NCBI GenBank assembly: GCA_022759165.1
Contig: JAEMPT010000024.1
Coordinates: forward strand, 1-14,394
Direction: 5' to 3'
Length of the DNA: 14,394 nucleotides
Origin: Thermoprotei archaeon
GTDB taxonomy: Archaea > Thermoproteota > Thermoprotei_A > Sulfolobales > Fervidicoccaceae
Shown here piece after piece: positions 1-6,956 of this stretch. The position numbers and the translations under genes are program-made. Below the pieces are notes generated by a model, which ran no database searches, was not told where the DNA came from, and saw only the letters and a program-made list of their open reading frames with translations. Every line of letters starts with the position of its first letter. The first letter of the stretch is position 1.

Positions 1-83
1 TCTAACTAAAAAATATTTGGGGGGTGCCAGCCGTTTCTTCTATTTGAAAAGAGAGTTTTTTGCCTCATTAATCTTGCAAAGTT

Positions 84-104
84 AAAAGGGGGCTTAACCC
101 CCCC
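84..104 (-). terminator. Hairpin plus T-run terminator downstream of tRNA-Lys
   Basis: Read on the minus strand, this is a G-run (complement of 98-104), a TTAAG loop and a C5 run (complement of 88-92), followed at once by TTTT (complement of 84-87). It lies about 24 bases beyond the 3' end of the minus-strand tRNA, so it probably ends that transcript. The hairpin is seen directly; its role is inferred from position. Confidence 0.55.
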
Positions 105-127
105 AAGAGCCCTTTCTCCATATTATG

Positions 128-204
128 TGGCGGGCCCGCCGGGATTTGAACCCGGGACCAACGGGTTAAAAGCCCGCTGCTCTACCTGGCTGAGCCACGG
201 GCCC
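128..204 (-). tRNA. tRNA-Lys, anticodon TTT, CCA end encoded
   Basis: The minus strand folds into a complete cloverleaf. The acceptor stem pairs GGGCCCG (204-198) with CGGGCCC (138-132), and the discriminator G is at 131. The D arm has the GCTC/GAGC stem. The anticodon stem-loop has loop CTTTTAA (172-166) with anticodon TTT at 170-168, which reads AAA/AAG lysine codons. The T arm is CCGGG-TTCAAAT-CCCGG. No intron is present. The three bases after the discriminator (130-128) read CCA, so the mature 3' end is genome-encoded. All canonical stems are intact, so this looks functional. Confidence 0.96.
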
Positions 205-236
205 CCATGACTTTACTTTAATCATTCAAAATGGAG

Positions 237-245
237 TTTATAAAA
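237..245 (-). promoter_or_regulatory. Candidate TATA box for tRNA-Lys
   Basis: On the minus strand this reads TTTTATAAA, preceded by an A-rich BRE-like stretch. It lies about 33-41 bases before the mature 5' end of the tRNA, the distance expected for an archaeal TBP/TFB promoter with a short 5' leader. The assignment rests on motif and spacing only. Confidence 0.5.
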
Positions 246-311
246 TCTTTTAGACTTGAGGGCGATCAAGTTAACCATTTTTTATGGGGCAGTTTCTCGT
301 ACTATTTAGAA

Positions 312-325
312 GAAAGGTTTATAAT
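312..325 (+). promoter_or_regulatory. Candidate BRE/TATA box for the cyclase gene
   Basis: A purine-rich GAAAGG followed by TTTATAAT resembles an archaeal BRE plus TATA box. A start site about 25 bases downstream would leave a leader of roughly 15-25 bases that includes the AAGTGAT ribosome binding motif at 364-370. It is the best promoter-like match in the intergenic stretch 205-365, in which I see no other gene. Confidence 0.45.
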
Positions 326-365
326 TGTTAAGTTTGGTTATTAATAATTGTAAAAAAATAAAGAA

Positions 366-1250
366 GTGATCGATTTGAGTATAAATTACGCCTCAAGAAT
401 AAACAAACCATACGTAAAGAACTACTTCCCAAAGCCAAAATATAATTGGAGCAAATTGATAAACTGGGACGAAGCAAGAATCTATGACCTAAGCCAGCCT
501 TTGGGAATTTATACGCCACCTTTCCCAACCTATCCGCCTTTTAAGATGTATTGGATAAAGACGTTGCCCGAGAACAAGGTCCAGGCACAGGCTATTGAAA
601 CTGCTTGGCATATCGGTACACATATGGACGGCCCTATTCATTTTGACCCCGGAGCCCCATCTATTGACATGATACCTTTGGACCACTTCGTGGGCGAGGG
701 TGTCATCGTTGACATAAGCGACGAGGTCGAAGACCTGAGCATCTATACTTCTGAAATGATAGAGAAAAAGCTGAAGGAGCACAACCTAACCATAAAGCCC
801 GGAGACATACTGATAATTCATACTGGATACCACAAGTACCAGTGGGACCAGCCTACAGCAGATACAGTGAGGTACCAATTGATGCACCCGGGTCCAACCT
901 ACGAATTTGCTGAATGGTGTGTTAAGAAGCAGCTCAAATGGACCGGTGTTGACGCAATAAGCCAAGATCACCCACTGGACACCGTCATTAGGAGAGTCAG
1001 ACCAGATATCGCTGACCTCTTCAAGGAGAAGTACGGTAAGTCCGTAGACGAGGTAATGCCGTGGCCGAAGAACTACCAGGTCCTGCATACCTACACGTTC
1101 CCGAGAGGAGTGCTCCACGCCGAGAACCTGGGTGGCGAGATAACCAAGGTCCTAAACAAACGCTGCCTGATAGTCGGAGCTCCAATTAAAGTAGAGGGTG
1201 CCGAGTCGGCCTTCGCTAGGATATTTGCTATATGCAACGGACCGGAGTAA
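366..1250 (+). CDS. Cyclase-family (PF04199) metal-dependent hydrolase
   Basis: This is a 294-residue member of the family that contains arylformamidase (kynurenine formamidase) and isatin hydrolase. These enzymes use a metal site to hydrolyse amide or lactam bonds. The diagnostic metal-binding motif HxGTHxDxPxH is present and intact at residues 82-92 (HIGTHMDGPIH). A DLSQPLG stretch near residue 41 is the usual family opening, so about 35 extra N-terminal residues precede it. The GTG at 366 gives the longest frame. A TTG at 375, with AAGTGAT five bases upstream, is an equally good start and would remove three residues. The gene is followed by a T8 run and then fdrA, so it may be transcribed separately. 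The substrate is unknown. Its position before an oxamate-carbamoyltransferase-like set suggests a ureide or lactam substrate; that is inference. Confidence 0.87.
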   Translation: MIDLSINYASRINKPYVKNYFPKPKYNWSKLINWDEARIYDLSQPLGIYTPPFPTYPPFKMYWIKTLPENKVQAQAIETAWHIGTHMDGPIHFDPGAPSIDMIPLDHFVGEGVIVDISDEVEDLSIYTSEMIEKKLKEHNLTIKPGDILIIHTGYHKYQWDQPTADTVRYQLMHPGPTYEFAEWCVKKQLKWTGVDAISQDHPLDTVIRRVRPDIADLFKEKYGKSVDEVMPWPKNYQVLHTYTFPRGVLHAENLGGEITKVLNKRCLIVGAPIKVEGAESAFARIFAICNGPE

Positions 1251-1269
1251 GCATATCAAAACTATTATC

Positions 1270-1277
1270 TTTTTTTT
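1270..1277 (+). terminator. T8 run, candidate terminator after the cyclase gene
   Basis: A run of eight T residues lies about 20 bases after the cyclase stop codon. Oligo-T without a hairpin can terminate archaeal transcription. The AT-rich stretch that follows (about 1276-1290) could also serve as the TATA region for fdrA, so the two genes may be separate transcription units. Confidence 0.35.
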
Positions 1278-1325
1278 AAAATTTTAAAAAACGTTTAAGA
1301 GTTTACTTTCATAGGTGGAAAACTA

Positions 1326-2960
1326 ATGGGAAATGAAAAAGTAACCGGTGCTCTAGTTGAAAGGAACCTTATGAGGGACAGCCTTCAGCTCATGAAGATC
1401 AGCGAGGAGCTGAAGAAATTGGATGGAGTTATAGATGCGATTGTTGCTATGGGCACGGAAACGAACAAAGAAATTGCGAAACAGCTCGGTCTACTGCTAC
1501 CTGAGGTAGAAAAGGCAGGGGATTCTGATCTCTTCATTGCTATAGCTGCCAAGGAGGAGCAGTCCCTAAAAAAGGCCTTGGAAAAGGCAAAAGAGTTACT
1601 GAGCGCGCCCATTTCAGGAGGAGAAATGGAATACGTTGATATTGAGTCTGCCTTAGCAGCACTTCCAGATGCAAACCTAGCGATAGTCTCAGTTCCAGGC
1701 GAGTATGCTAGGGACGTTACCATGAAGCTGCTAGAGAAGGGGATCCACGTCCACTTGTTCAGTGACCACGTTCCAGAGGAACATGAAGTTGAACTCAAGA
1801 AGTATGCATTTGATAGAGGTTTACTGGTTCTAGGACCTGGAGCTGGCACATCGATCATAAACGGGAAAGCGATAGCGTTTGCAAACGCCGTGAGAAGGGG
1901 TCCCATAGGTATAATCGCTGCAGCTGGCACGGGGCTGCAGGAGGTGAGCTCACTCATACATAATATGAGCTTAGGAGTCTCTCACGGCTTAGGAGTAGGG
2001 GGCGGGGATGTGAAGAACTATGTCGGGGGCATAATGACGAAGCTAGCTCTTTCGTACATGGAGAAGGATCCTTCCACTAAAATAATCACGATGGTCTCCA
2101 AGCCGCCGCAGCAAGAAACTTTAAACTCAATCCTGGAGTACGCTGAAAAGAATACAACCAAGAGGCTCGTCCTTGGGTTCATGGGAAAGGTTGAAATGAA
2201 CCTGCCAAAAGGGTTGAAAGGTAGGACTAGCGTAGCGAGGACCCTCCATGCTACCGCTCTTGAATCGGTTAGGCTGGTTTCCCCCTCTATATATGAAAAG
2301 GTGAAGGACAAGTACACTATACCTTTTGACAAGCTGAACGCGATGCTCAAACCTAAATATGAGAAGCTTAAGAGCTCGCAGAAATACATAAGGGCTCTCT
2401 ACACGGGAGGAACTTTAACCAGTGAGTCTCTAATGATATTCGACTTGTTAGGCATTGAAGTATACAGCAACGCGCCATTGAAAGGGCAGAAGAAACTCGA
2501 TGATCCGTTCAAAAGTGTAGGCAACACGGTCGTTGACCTAGGGGAAGAAGAATTTACGGCAGGCAGGGCGCACCCGATGATAGATCCGACGATAAGGAGG
2601 TTAAGGCTTATAGAGGAGGCCAAGGATCCAGAGGTGGCCGTGATATTGATGGACTTCGTATTGGGATATGGCAGTCACCCGGACCCAGCTGGTGCTCATT
2701 TAGATGCTATTAGGGAGGCGAAAAAGATCGCCGAAAAAGATGGGAGACACCTCATAATAATTGGATACGTACTTGGCGTCGAAGGAGATCCGCAGGGGTT
2801 CAATGAACAGAAGAGAAAGCTCGAGGCAGAAGGAGTTACGGTCCTTCCAACCAACGCCATTTCAGCGCTCGCTGCCGCACTCTCCGCTCTAAGAGGCAAG
2901 CTGAATGATAATAGAGTGAGGGAAATTTACGAAGGATATTTAAAAGCTTCGGCCGAGTGA
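1326..2960 (+). CDS. fdrA: FdrA core subunit (oxamate carbamoyltransferase AllF-like)
   Basis: This 544-residue protein belongs to the FdrA family, related to the succinyl-CoA synthetase alpha chain. In E. coli, FdrA with YlbE and YlbF is assigned to oxamate carbamoyltransferase, which phosphorolyses oxalurate to oxamate and carbamoyl phosphate. The N-terminal FdrA-specific segment spans residues about 8-60. A CoA-binding-like Rossmann segment follows at about 115-190, with GPGAGTS at 170-176. The ligase-like segment includes IIAAAGTGLQEV at 196-207 and GLGVGGGD at 221-228. C-terminal family motifs are YTGGTL (359-364), AHPMIDPT (415-422) and GYGSHPDPAG (447-456). The phospho-histidine signature (SHTGS) of true ADP-forming synthetases is absent, which fits a carbamoyl-transfer role. 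The ATG start is supported by AGGTGG at 1313-1318. The protein ends in the linker region and lacks the tail that E. coli FdrA carries; the next gene supplies it. Confidence 0.9.
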   Translation: MGNEKVTGALVERNLMRDSLQLMKISEELKKLDGVIDAIVAMGTETNKEIAKQLGLLLPEVEKAGDSDLFIAIAAKEEQSLKKALEKAKELLSAPISGGEMEYVDIESALAALPDANLAIVSVPGEYARDVTMKLLEKGIHVHLFSDHVPEEHEVELKKYAFDRGLLVLGPGAGTSIINGKAIAFANAVRRGPIGIIAAAGTGLQEVSSLIHNMSLGVSHGLGVGGGDVKNYVGGIMTKLALSYMEKDPSTKIITMVSKPPQQETLNSILEYAEKNTTKRLVLGFMGKVEMNLPKGLKGRTSVARTLHATALESVRLVSPSIYEKVKDKYTIPFDKLNAMLKPKYEKLKSSQKYIRALYTGGTLTSESLMIFDLLGIEVYSNAPLKGQKKLDDPFKSVGNTVVDLGEEEFTAGRAHPMIDPTIRRLRLIEEAKDPEVAVILMDFVLGYGSHPDPAGAHLDAIREAKKIAEKDGRHLIIIGYVLGVEGDPQGFNEQKRKLEAEGVTVLPTNAISALAAALSALRGKLNDNRVREIYEGYLKASAE

Positions 2961-2975
2961 AAGAGGTGAAAACTC

Positions 2976-3146
2976 GTGTCCAATGCTAGAAAATTGTTCG
3001 ATGAAGAACTTAAAGTGATCAACGTAGGACTTAAGATATTCTATGAAGATCTCAAAAGGCAGGGAGTAAGGGCCGTACAGGTCAACTATCAGCCCCCGCC
3101 TAAGCTGGAAAAGGAGCTTAAAGACAAGCTCTCTGAACTACTTTAA
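2976..3146 (+). CDS. Small FdrA C-terminal-domain protein, 56 residues
   Basis: A GTG start at 2976 is preceded by an excellent ribosome binding site, GAGGTGA at 2963-2969. The frame encodes 56 residues, with the core VINVGLKIFYEDL (14-26), then VRAVQVNYQPPPKL and a charged helical end. From memory, this matches the C-terminal tail of E. coli FdrA (VINIGLRSFALEL, then a Trp-Ser-Pro-containing strand and a helix) in order and spacing. The product is probably a separate subunit or domain completing FdrA. It lies 15 bases after the fdrA stop and in the same reading frame, so it looks like a natural gene split rather than an unrelated small ORF. Translational coupling to fdrA is likely. Confidence 0.82.
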   Translation: MSNARKLFDEELKVINVGLKIFYEDLKRQGVRAVQVNYQPPPKLEKELKDKLSELL

Positions 3147-3153
3147 TTTTTTT
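3147..3153 (+). promoter_or_regulatory. T7 run inside the all-like operon
   Basis: Seven T residues follow the stop codon of the small FdrA-tail gene directly, and TAAG comes next. The run could cause partial termination. Read with the following bases it also resembles a TATA element that could give the downstream ylbE-like gene its own start, about 45 bases further on. Both readings are tentative. Confidence 0.25.
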
Positions 3154-3199
3154 AAGAAGAATAAAAGGGGTAAAACTCGTATATGAAAGGTGAAAAATA

Positions 3200-4465
3200 A
3201 TGTCTCTTAAAGAACAAATTGAAGAGGCAAATAAAAAGGCCGTAGAAAGAATGATGGAGGCCGAACCATACCTCGTTGACACAAAGCTCGCGAAAGATGC
3301 AATACCGGGCTTCAGGGAGGATATGCTCCTCCACGCAGGGCCTCCTATTACATGGGAAAGAGCTTCAGGTCCCATGAAGGGTGCTATTATAGGCGCCCTG
3401 ATCTACGAAGGCAAGGCCTCTAATGAGGAGGAGGCTATTAAGCTTGTGGAAAGAGGAGAAGTTATACTGAAGCCGAATCATGAGGTCGGCTCCGTGGGCC
3501 CAATGGCAGGTATAGTATCGGCGAACATGCCCGTATACATAATAGAAGATAAAAAGTTTGGGATAAGGGCTTTTGGAAACTACAATGAAGGCATAGGCAA
3601 AGTCCTCAGATATGGAGCTTATGACAAAGAGGTCCTTTCGAGACTCAAATGGATGAGGGATGAGCTCTACCCAACTATGAAGGCTGCCCTTGATGAAGCG
3701 AGGAAAGACAAAGGAGGAATCAACTTCAAGGCCATAATACAGCAGGCTCTACACATGGGCGACGAATGCCATAACAGATACGTTGCGGCCACAAGCAAGT
3801 TCATGAACGAAATAGCTCCTTACTTAGTAAAAGCAGACGTTCCAAAGGACGCGTTCAACCGCGTATGGGATTTCATGAAAAACAACAACTTCTTCACTCT
3901 GAACATCGGGATGGCATCAGCAAAGGCCATGACACTTGCTGCTCACAACATCAAATATAGCACGATAGTTACGGTGTTAACGAGAAACGGAACAGATGCT
4001 GGTATATGGGTGAGCGGCCTAGGCAACAGGTGGTTTACAGCCCCATCTCCTGTTCCTAAGGGAGTATTCTTCCCAGGTTTCACACAGGACGATGCCAATC
4101 CGGATCTAGGGGACAGCTCAATAACTGAGACAGCCGGCTTCGGAGGATTCGCGATGGCCGCCGCTCCAGCTGTAGTCAGCTGGGTAGGTGGATCAGTTGA
4201 GTTCGCTGTAGAGAACACGAAGAACATGTACAACATAACATATGCAAAGCACAAGTACTTCACGATACCATACCTAAGCTTCCAGGGTACTCCTACGGGA
4301 GTCGATATCAGGCTGGTGCTCAAGACAGGCATAACTCCAACGATAAATACAGGTATAGCACATAAGAAGGCTGGAGTAGGCCAGGTAGGAGCCGGCATAG
4401 TGAAGTTCCCATTCGAGCTATTCAAGGACGCATTCAAGGCGTATGTTGAGACTTATGGGGCGTAA
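3200..4465 (+). CDS. ylbE: YlbE/DUF1116 family subunit (AllG-like)
   Basis: This 421-residue protein is recognisable as the DUF1116 (YlbE) family, the partner of FdrA in the oxamate carbamoyltransferase set. Conserved stretches visible are GSVGPMAGIVSANMP (97-111), HMGDECHNR (185-193), RNGTDAGI (262-269), a Gly/Ala-rich GDSSITETAGFGGFA (304-318), and GITPTINTGIAHK (377-389). There is no signal peptide or membrane segment, so it should be cytosolic. The ATG start has AAAGGTGA at 3186-3193, six bases upstream. Length is close to that of bacterial homologues and nothing looks truncated. A five-codon minicistron (3183-3200) overlaps the start codon by one base. The catalytic split between this protein and FdrA cannot be told from sequence. 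Confidence 0.88.
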   Translation: MSLKEQIEEANKKAVERMMEAEPYLVDTKLAKDAIPGFREDMLLHAGPPITWERASGPMKGAIIGALIYEGKASNEEEAIKLVERGEVILKPNHEVGSVGPMAGIVSANMPVYIIEDKKFGIRAFGNYNEGIGKVLRYGAYDKEVLSRLKWMRDELYPTMKAALDEARKDKGGINFKAIIQQALHMGDECHNRYVAATSKFMNEIAPYLVKADVPKDAFNRVWDFMKNNNFFTLNIGMASAKAMTLAAHNIKYSTIVTVLTRNGTDAGIWVSGLGNRWFTAPSPVPKGVFFPGFTQDDANPDLGDSSITETAGFGGFAMAAAPAVVSWVGGSVEFAVENTKNMYNITYAKHKYFTIPYLSFQGTPTGVDIRLVLKTGITPTINTGIAHKKAGVGQVGAGIVKFPFELFKDAFKAYVETYGA

Positions 4466-4473
4466 ATACTTAG

Positions 4474-5322
4474 ATGCCGGCAAAGCGACTGACGGCCTCC
4501 TTCTTTGGCTCATTAATCCCTTTTTTTCGTGGCTCATCTTTTTCAGCAGAGCACGTATTTAGGACTACTGTATATCTAAGAAAGACAGGTGGAGATGATT
4601 TAGTTCTAATTTCATCGCATAGATGGAGATCCCCCTTTACCATAAACGTATACATTGAAGCTCTGAATGAAGAAATAAGACCTGGAGAAATCTTCGTTAT
4701 AGATCAGAAACAGCTTGTAGGGGAAAGAGTTGAAATCGATCTGTCTCAAGCTAATTTATATTTGCAGAAGATTCCACCTATGGATGGAGCTTCAGGGCTA
4801 GAAAAAGATGAGGTCATATATCTCTCTAAATTCTTCTCTTTGCTTGCTACAGCATGGAACGCTTTCTACAGATCTGTTGCTCTTGAGAGGATCTGTGAAA
4901 TAAGGAATGAAACGCTTTCGAAGAAGTCAATTTCGAAGATAGTGGGAGCAGGTAACGGATTCACGCCTTCAGGAGACGACTTTGTTTCAGGCCTTCTAGC
5001 TTCTCTTTCTTTCGCAAGAAGCTCTAAGGCTAGGTGGAAAAATTCGGAGTTCGCTATAGATGATGAGCTGTTGAAGAGAACCACCTGGGCGAGCTCTCAA
5101 TATATTAAGCTGGCCAATTATGGTATATACGATGAACTGACGCTGGAAAATGCTATCGCAATTTACCGCGGTGATATGAAGAGAGCGGAGGAACTTCTCC
5201 TCGAGTTAGCTAGGAGAGGGCATGATAGTGGATTATATATATGGCTAGGGCTTATTACCGGCCTCTCTATATTAAAATTTGGAGAGCCGATAACTCTCAA
5301 TTACATATGTAATAGGTGTTAG
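4474..5322 (+). CDS. ylbF: DUF2877 family protein (YlbF/AllH-like)
   Basis: This 282-residue protein carries the DUF2877 signature GAGNGFTPSGDDF at residues 158-170, followed by a hydrophobic VSGLLASLSF stretch. DUF2877 proteins accompany FdrA and YlbE, and E. coli YlbF is one of them; they are assigned as the third component of oxamate carbamoyltransferase. The ATG at 4474 is the first possible start, since an in-frame TAG lies directly before it at 4471-4473. It follows the ylbE-like stop by eight bases and has no clear ribosome binding site, so translation probably depends on coupling to the upstream gene. The C-terminal half (residues 185-282) is less conserved. The family assignment is firm; the biochemical role is inferred from context. 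Confidence 0.82.
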   Translation: MPAKRLTASFFGSLIPFFRGSSFSAEHVFRTTVYLRKTGGDDLVLISSHRWRSPFTINVYIEALNEEIRPGEIFVIDQKQLVGERVEIDLSQANLYLQKIPPMDGASGLEKDEVIYLSKFFSLLATAWNAFYRSVALERICEIRNETLSKKSISKIVGAGNGFTPSGDDFVSGLLASLSFARSSKARWKNSEFAIDDELLKRTTWASSQYIKLANYGIYDELTLENAIAIYRGDMKRAEELLLELARRGHDSGLYIWLGLITGLSILKFGEPITLNYICNRC

Positions 5323-6218
5323 TTTTGCTTAACGAATACCTATCTGATGAAGCGTTTATGAGGTGGATTCTGGATAGGCTAGAGAAAGGAAAGCTCGTGG
5401 CATCCGTGGTAATAACTAGGAAGTCAGGTTCTGCGCCAAGGGGTCCAGGCACTAAAATGTTCGTCGACGAAGATGGAAACACTATAGGCACGATTGGTGG
5501 TGGCGACTTTGAGAGGAAGATCATAGAAGAGGCGAAGAAAGCTTTGGAAAGCAGAAAGCCTTCAGAGAAGAAGGTCGCCCTCTTCAGGGAAAACCTTTAT
5601 GAGGATGTCATCGCTACAGAGCAGCTCTGTGGGGGCGTAGTGACGGTGTTCATCGATATACTTAAGCCTGTTCAGAGGTTAATTATAGTGGGGGCGGGCC
5701 ACGTTGCCAGGCCTCTTGCGAAGTTAGGCAAAATGCTCAATTTCAAAGTCATAGTGATAGATAACTTTCCTGAATACGCCAATAAGGAAAAAATTCCAGA
5801 AGCGGATGAGATATACGCTTCAAAGGACATTATAAATGAGCTCGACAGAATAAAGGTTGGGAAAAACGACTTCGTGGTGATTGTACACGGAGACGGGGAA
5901 CTTGAAGCCGAAGTCCTCAAGAAGTTGTTCAAAGAGGAAGTTATGCCTAGATATCTTGGGCTACTAGCTGGTAAAGGGAAGCTGAAATATGTACTGAAAT
6001 CGCTGACTGAAGGTGGCATAAGTGCAGATATCATAAAGAGCAGATTGATTTCTCCTATAGGTCTCTCAGTCGGAAGCGAGACCCCCGAAGAGATAGCTAT
6101 AGCGGTTATGGCCGAGATTCTGAAAGTAGATAGGGGGGCTCAAGGGACTCAAGAAAACCTCGTGCCTACTATGTTGGACGAATTGCTTGGAGCGAAGGTG
6201 ACAGATAAAAGTGAGTGA
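5316..6218 (+). CDS. xdhC: XdhC/CoxI family molybdenum hydroxylase maturation factor
   Basis: Proteins of this family bind the molybdenum cofactor and enable its sulfuration and insertion into xanthine dehydrogenase-type molybdenum hydroxylases. The 300-residue product has the N-terminal XdhC/CoxI domain with GSAPRGPGTKM (38-48), GTIGGGDFE (58-66) and the conserved CGG at 105-107. The C-terminal Rossmann-like domain has GAGHVARPL (126-134) and the family ending with IGLSVGSETPEEIAIA. The GTG at 5316 overlaps the preceding gene by seven bases. A TTG at 5325, placed behind AGGTGTT, is an alternative start three codons later. The gene sits between the DUF2877 gene and a MocA-like gene, overlapping the latter by eight bases. 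No molybdenum hydroxylase structural gene is in the window. Confidence 0.9.
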   Translation: MLVLLNEYLSDEAFMRWILDRLEKGKLVASVVITRKSGSAPRGPGTKMFVDEDGNTIGTIGGGDFERKIIEEAKKALESRKPSEKKVALFRENLYEDVIATEQLCGGVVTVFIDILKPVQRLIIVGAGHVARPLAKLGKMLNFKVIVIDNFPEYANKEKIPEADEIYASKDIINELDRIKVGKNDFVVIVHGDGELEAEVLKKLFKEEVMPRYLGLLAGKGKLKYVLKSLTEGGISADIIKSRLISPIGLSVGSETPEEIAIAVMAEILKVDRGAQGTQENLVPTMLDELLGAKVTDKSE

Positions 6219-6843
6219 ATGCAAATTCGCTTCTATCATCTTAGCGGCAGGTATGTCAACCCGCTTCCAGGGGAATAAGCTCCTCTATAAAGTAAAGGGA
6301 AGGCCTTTGGTTGTGCACACGATTGAGAAGTTCGTTGCCGCTGATATGGAAAAGATAATAGTTGTCCTAGGGAGAGATGCTAAGGATGTTTACAATGCTA
6401 TAGCGGACAATTTAAGCGAAGAGGACTTATCTAAGCTTCTGTTCGCATTTAACCCGAATTACAGGACCGGGGGGATGAGCAGCTCAATAAAAGTAGGAAT
6501 GAGGGCTATTCTACCAAACGAGAACGTTATAATACATCCGGGCGATGTCCCCTTCACTAAAGTGGAATCGATAAAAAAGGTTGTACAGTCTCACTGTCTC
6601 AGTCCTCTTCCGATTACCGTAGCATGCTATAATGGTAGGCATGCTCATCCCATAATATTCAAGCCAGATATGCGCAACGAGCTCCTGGGAATCAGTGAAG
6701 AGGGTAGAGGTCTTAAAAGCGTCGTAGAAAAGTATAGAAACAATATATTATGCGTAGAAACAGGTGATCCAGGCACTCTCAGGGACATAGATACTGTCGA
6801 GGATTTGGAATCTGCCCTTCATGAAATATTTGGACGAGAATGA
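6211..6843 (+). CDS. mocA: MocA-like molybdenum cofactor nucleotidyltransferase
   Basis: This 210-residue MobA-like NTP transferase has the nucleotide-binding signature LAAGMSTRFQGNKLL at residues 11-25. It also has GGMSSSIKVG (87-96), GDVPF (111-115) where MocA usually has GDQP, GRHAHPIIF (142-150), and the C-terminal DPGTLRDIDTVEDL (186-199). The GMSSS and GRxxHP features fit MocA, which makes molybdopterin cytosine dinucleotide for xanthine dehydrogenase-type enzymes, better than MobA. CTP rather than GTP use is therefore likely but not certain. The GTG start has AAGGTGA at 6195-6201 and overlaps the end of xdhC. Pairing with xdhC is typical of molybdenum-hydroxylase maturation loci. This is the last gene of the plus-strand run. 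Confidence 0.86.
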   Translation: MSECKFASIILAAGMSTRFQGNKLLYKVKGRPLVVHTIEKFVAADMEKIIVVLGRDAKDVYNAIADNLSEEDLSKLLFAFNPNYRTGGMSSSIKVGMRAILPNENVIIHPGDVPFTKVESIKKVVQSHCLSPLPITVACYNGRHAHPIIFKPDMRNELLGISEEGRGLKSVVEKYRNNILCVETGDPGTLRDIDTVEDLESALHEIFGRE

Positions 6844-6956
6844 TTTTTACTGAAAGATTTAACAACTGAAAGCCTCCCCCAGTCTTTAATGCGGATAATG
6901 TAAAAGGGAAAAATAAAATTGAGAGTCTAGCTATACTAAAATATATCTACGAAGTC

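Noticed and set aside
1..83. Possible end of an upstream gene or repeat at the left edge
   Set aside because: No coding frame, repeat unit or further RNA structure could be supported. It looks like plain AT-rich intergenic sequence with a G-run near position 20.
1385..1957. 190-residue minus-strand open frame inside fdrA
   Set aside because: Its Ser/Ala/Phe-rich composition is typical of an antisense shadow. The plus-strand frame carries all conserved FdrA motifs.
2955..2978. Two in-frame TGA codons between FdrA core and tail read as selenocysteine or stop readthrough
   Set aside because: The second TGA lies inside a perfect GAGGTGA ribosome binding site followed by a GTG start at good spacing. 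No selenocysteine insertion structure is apparent. Separate translation is the simpler reading.
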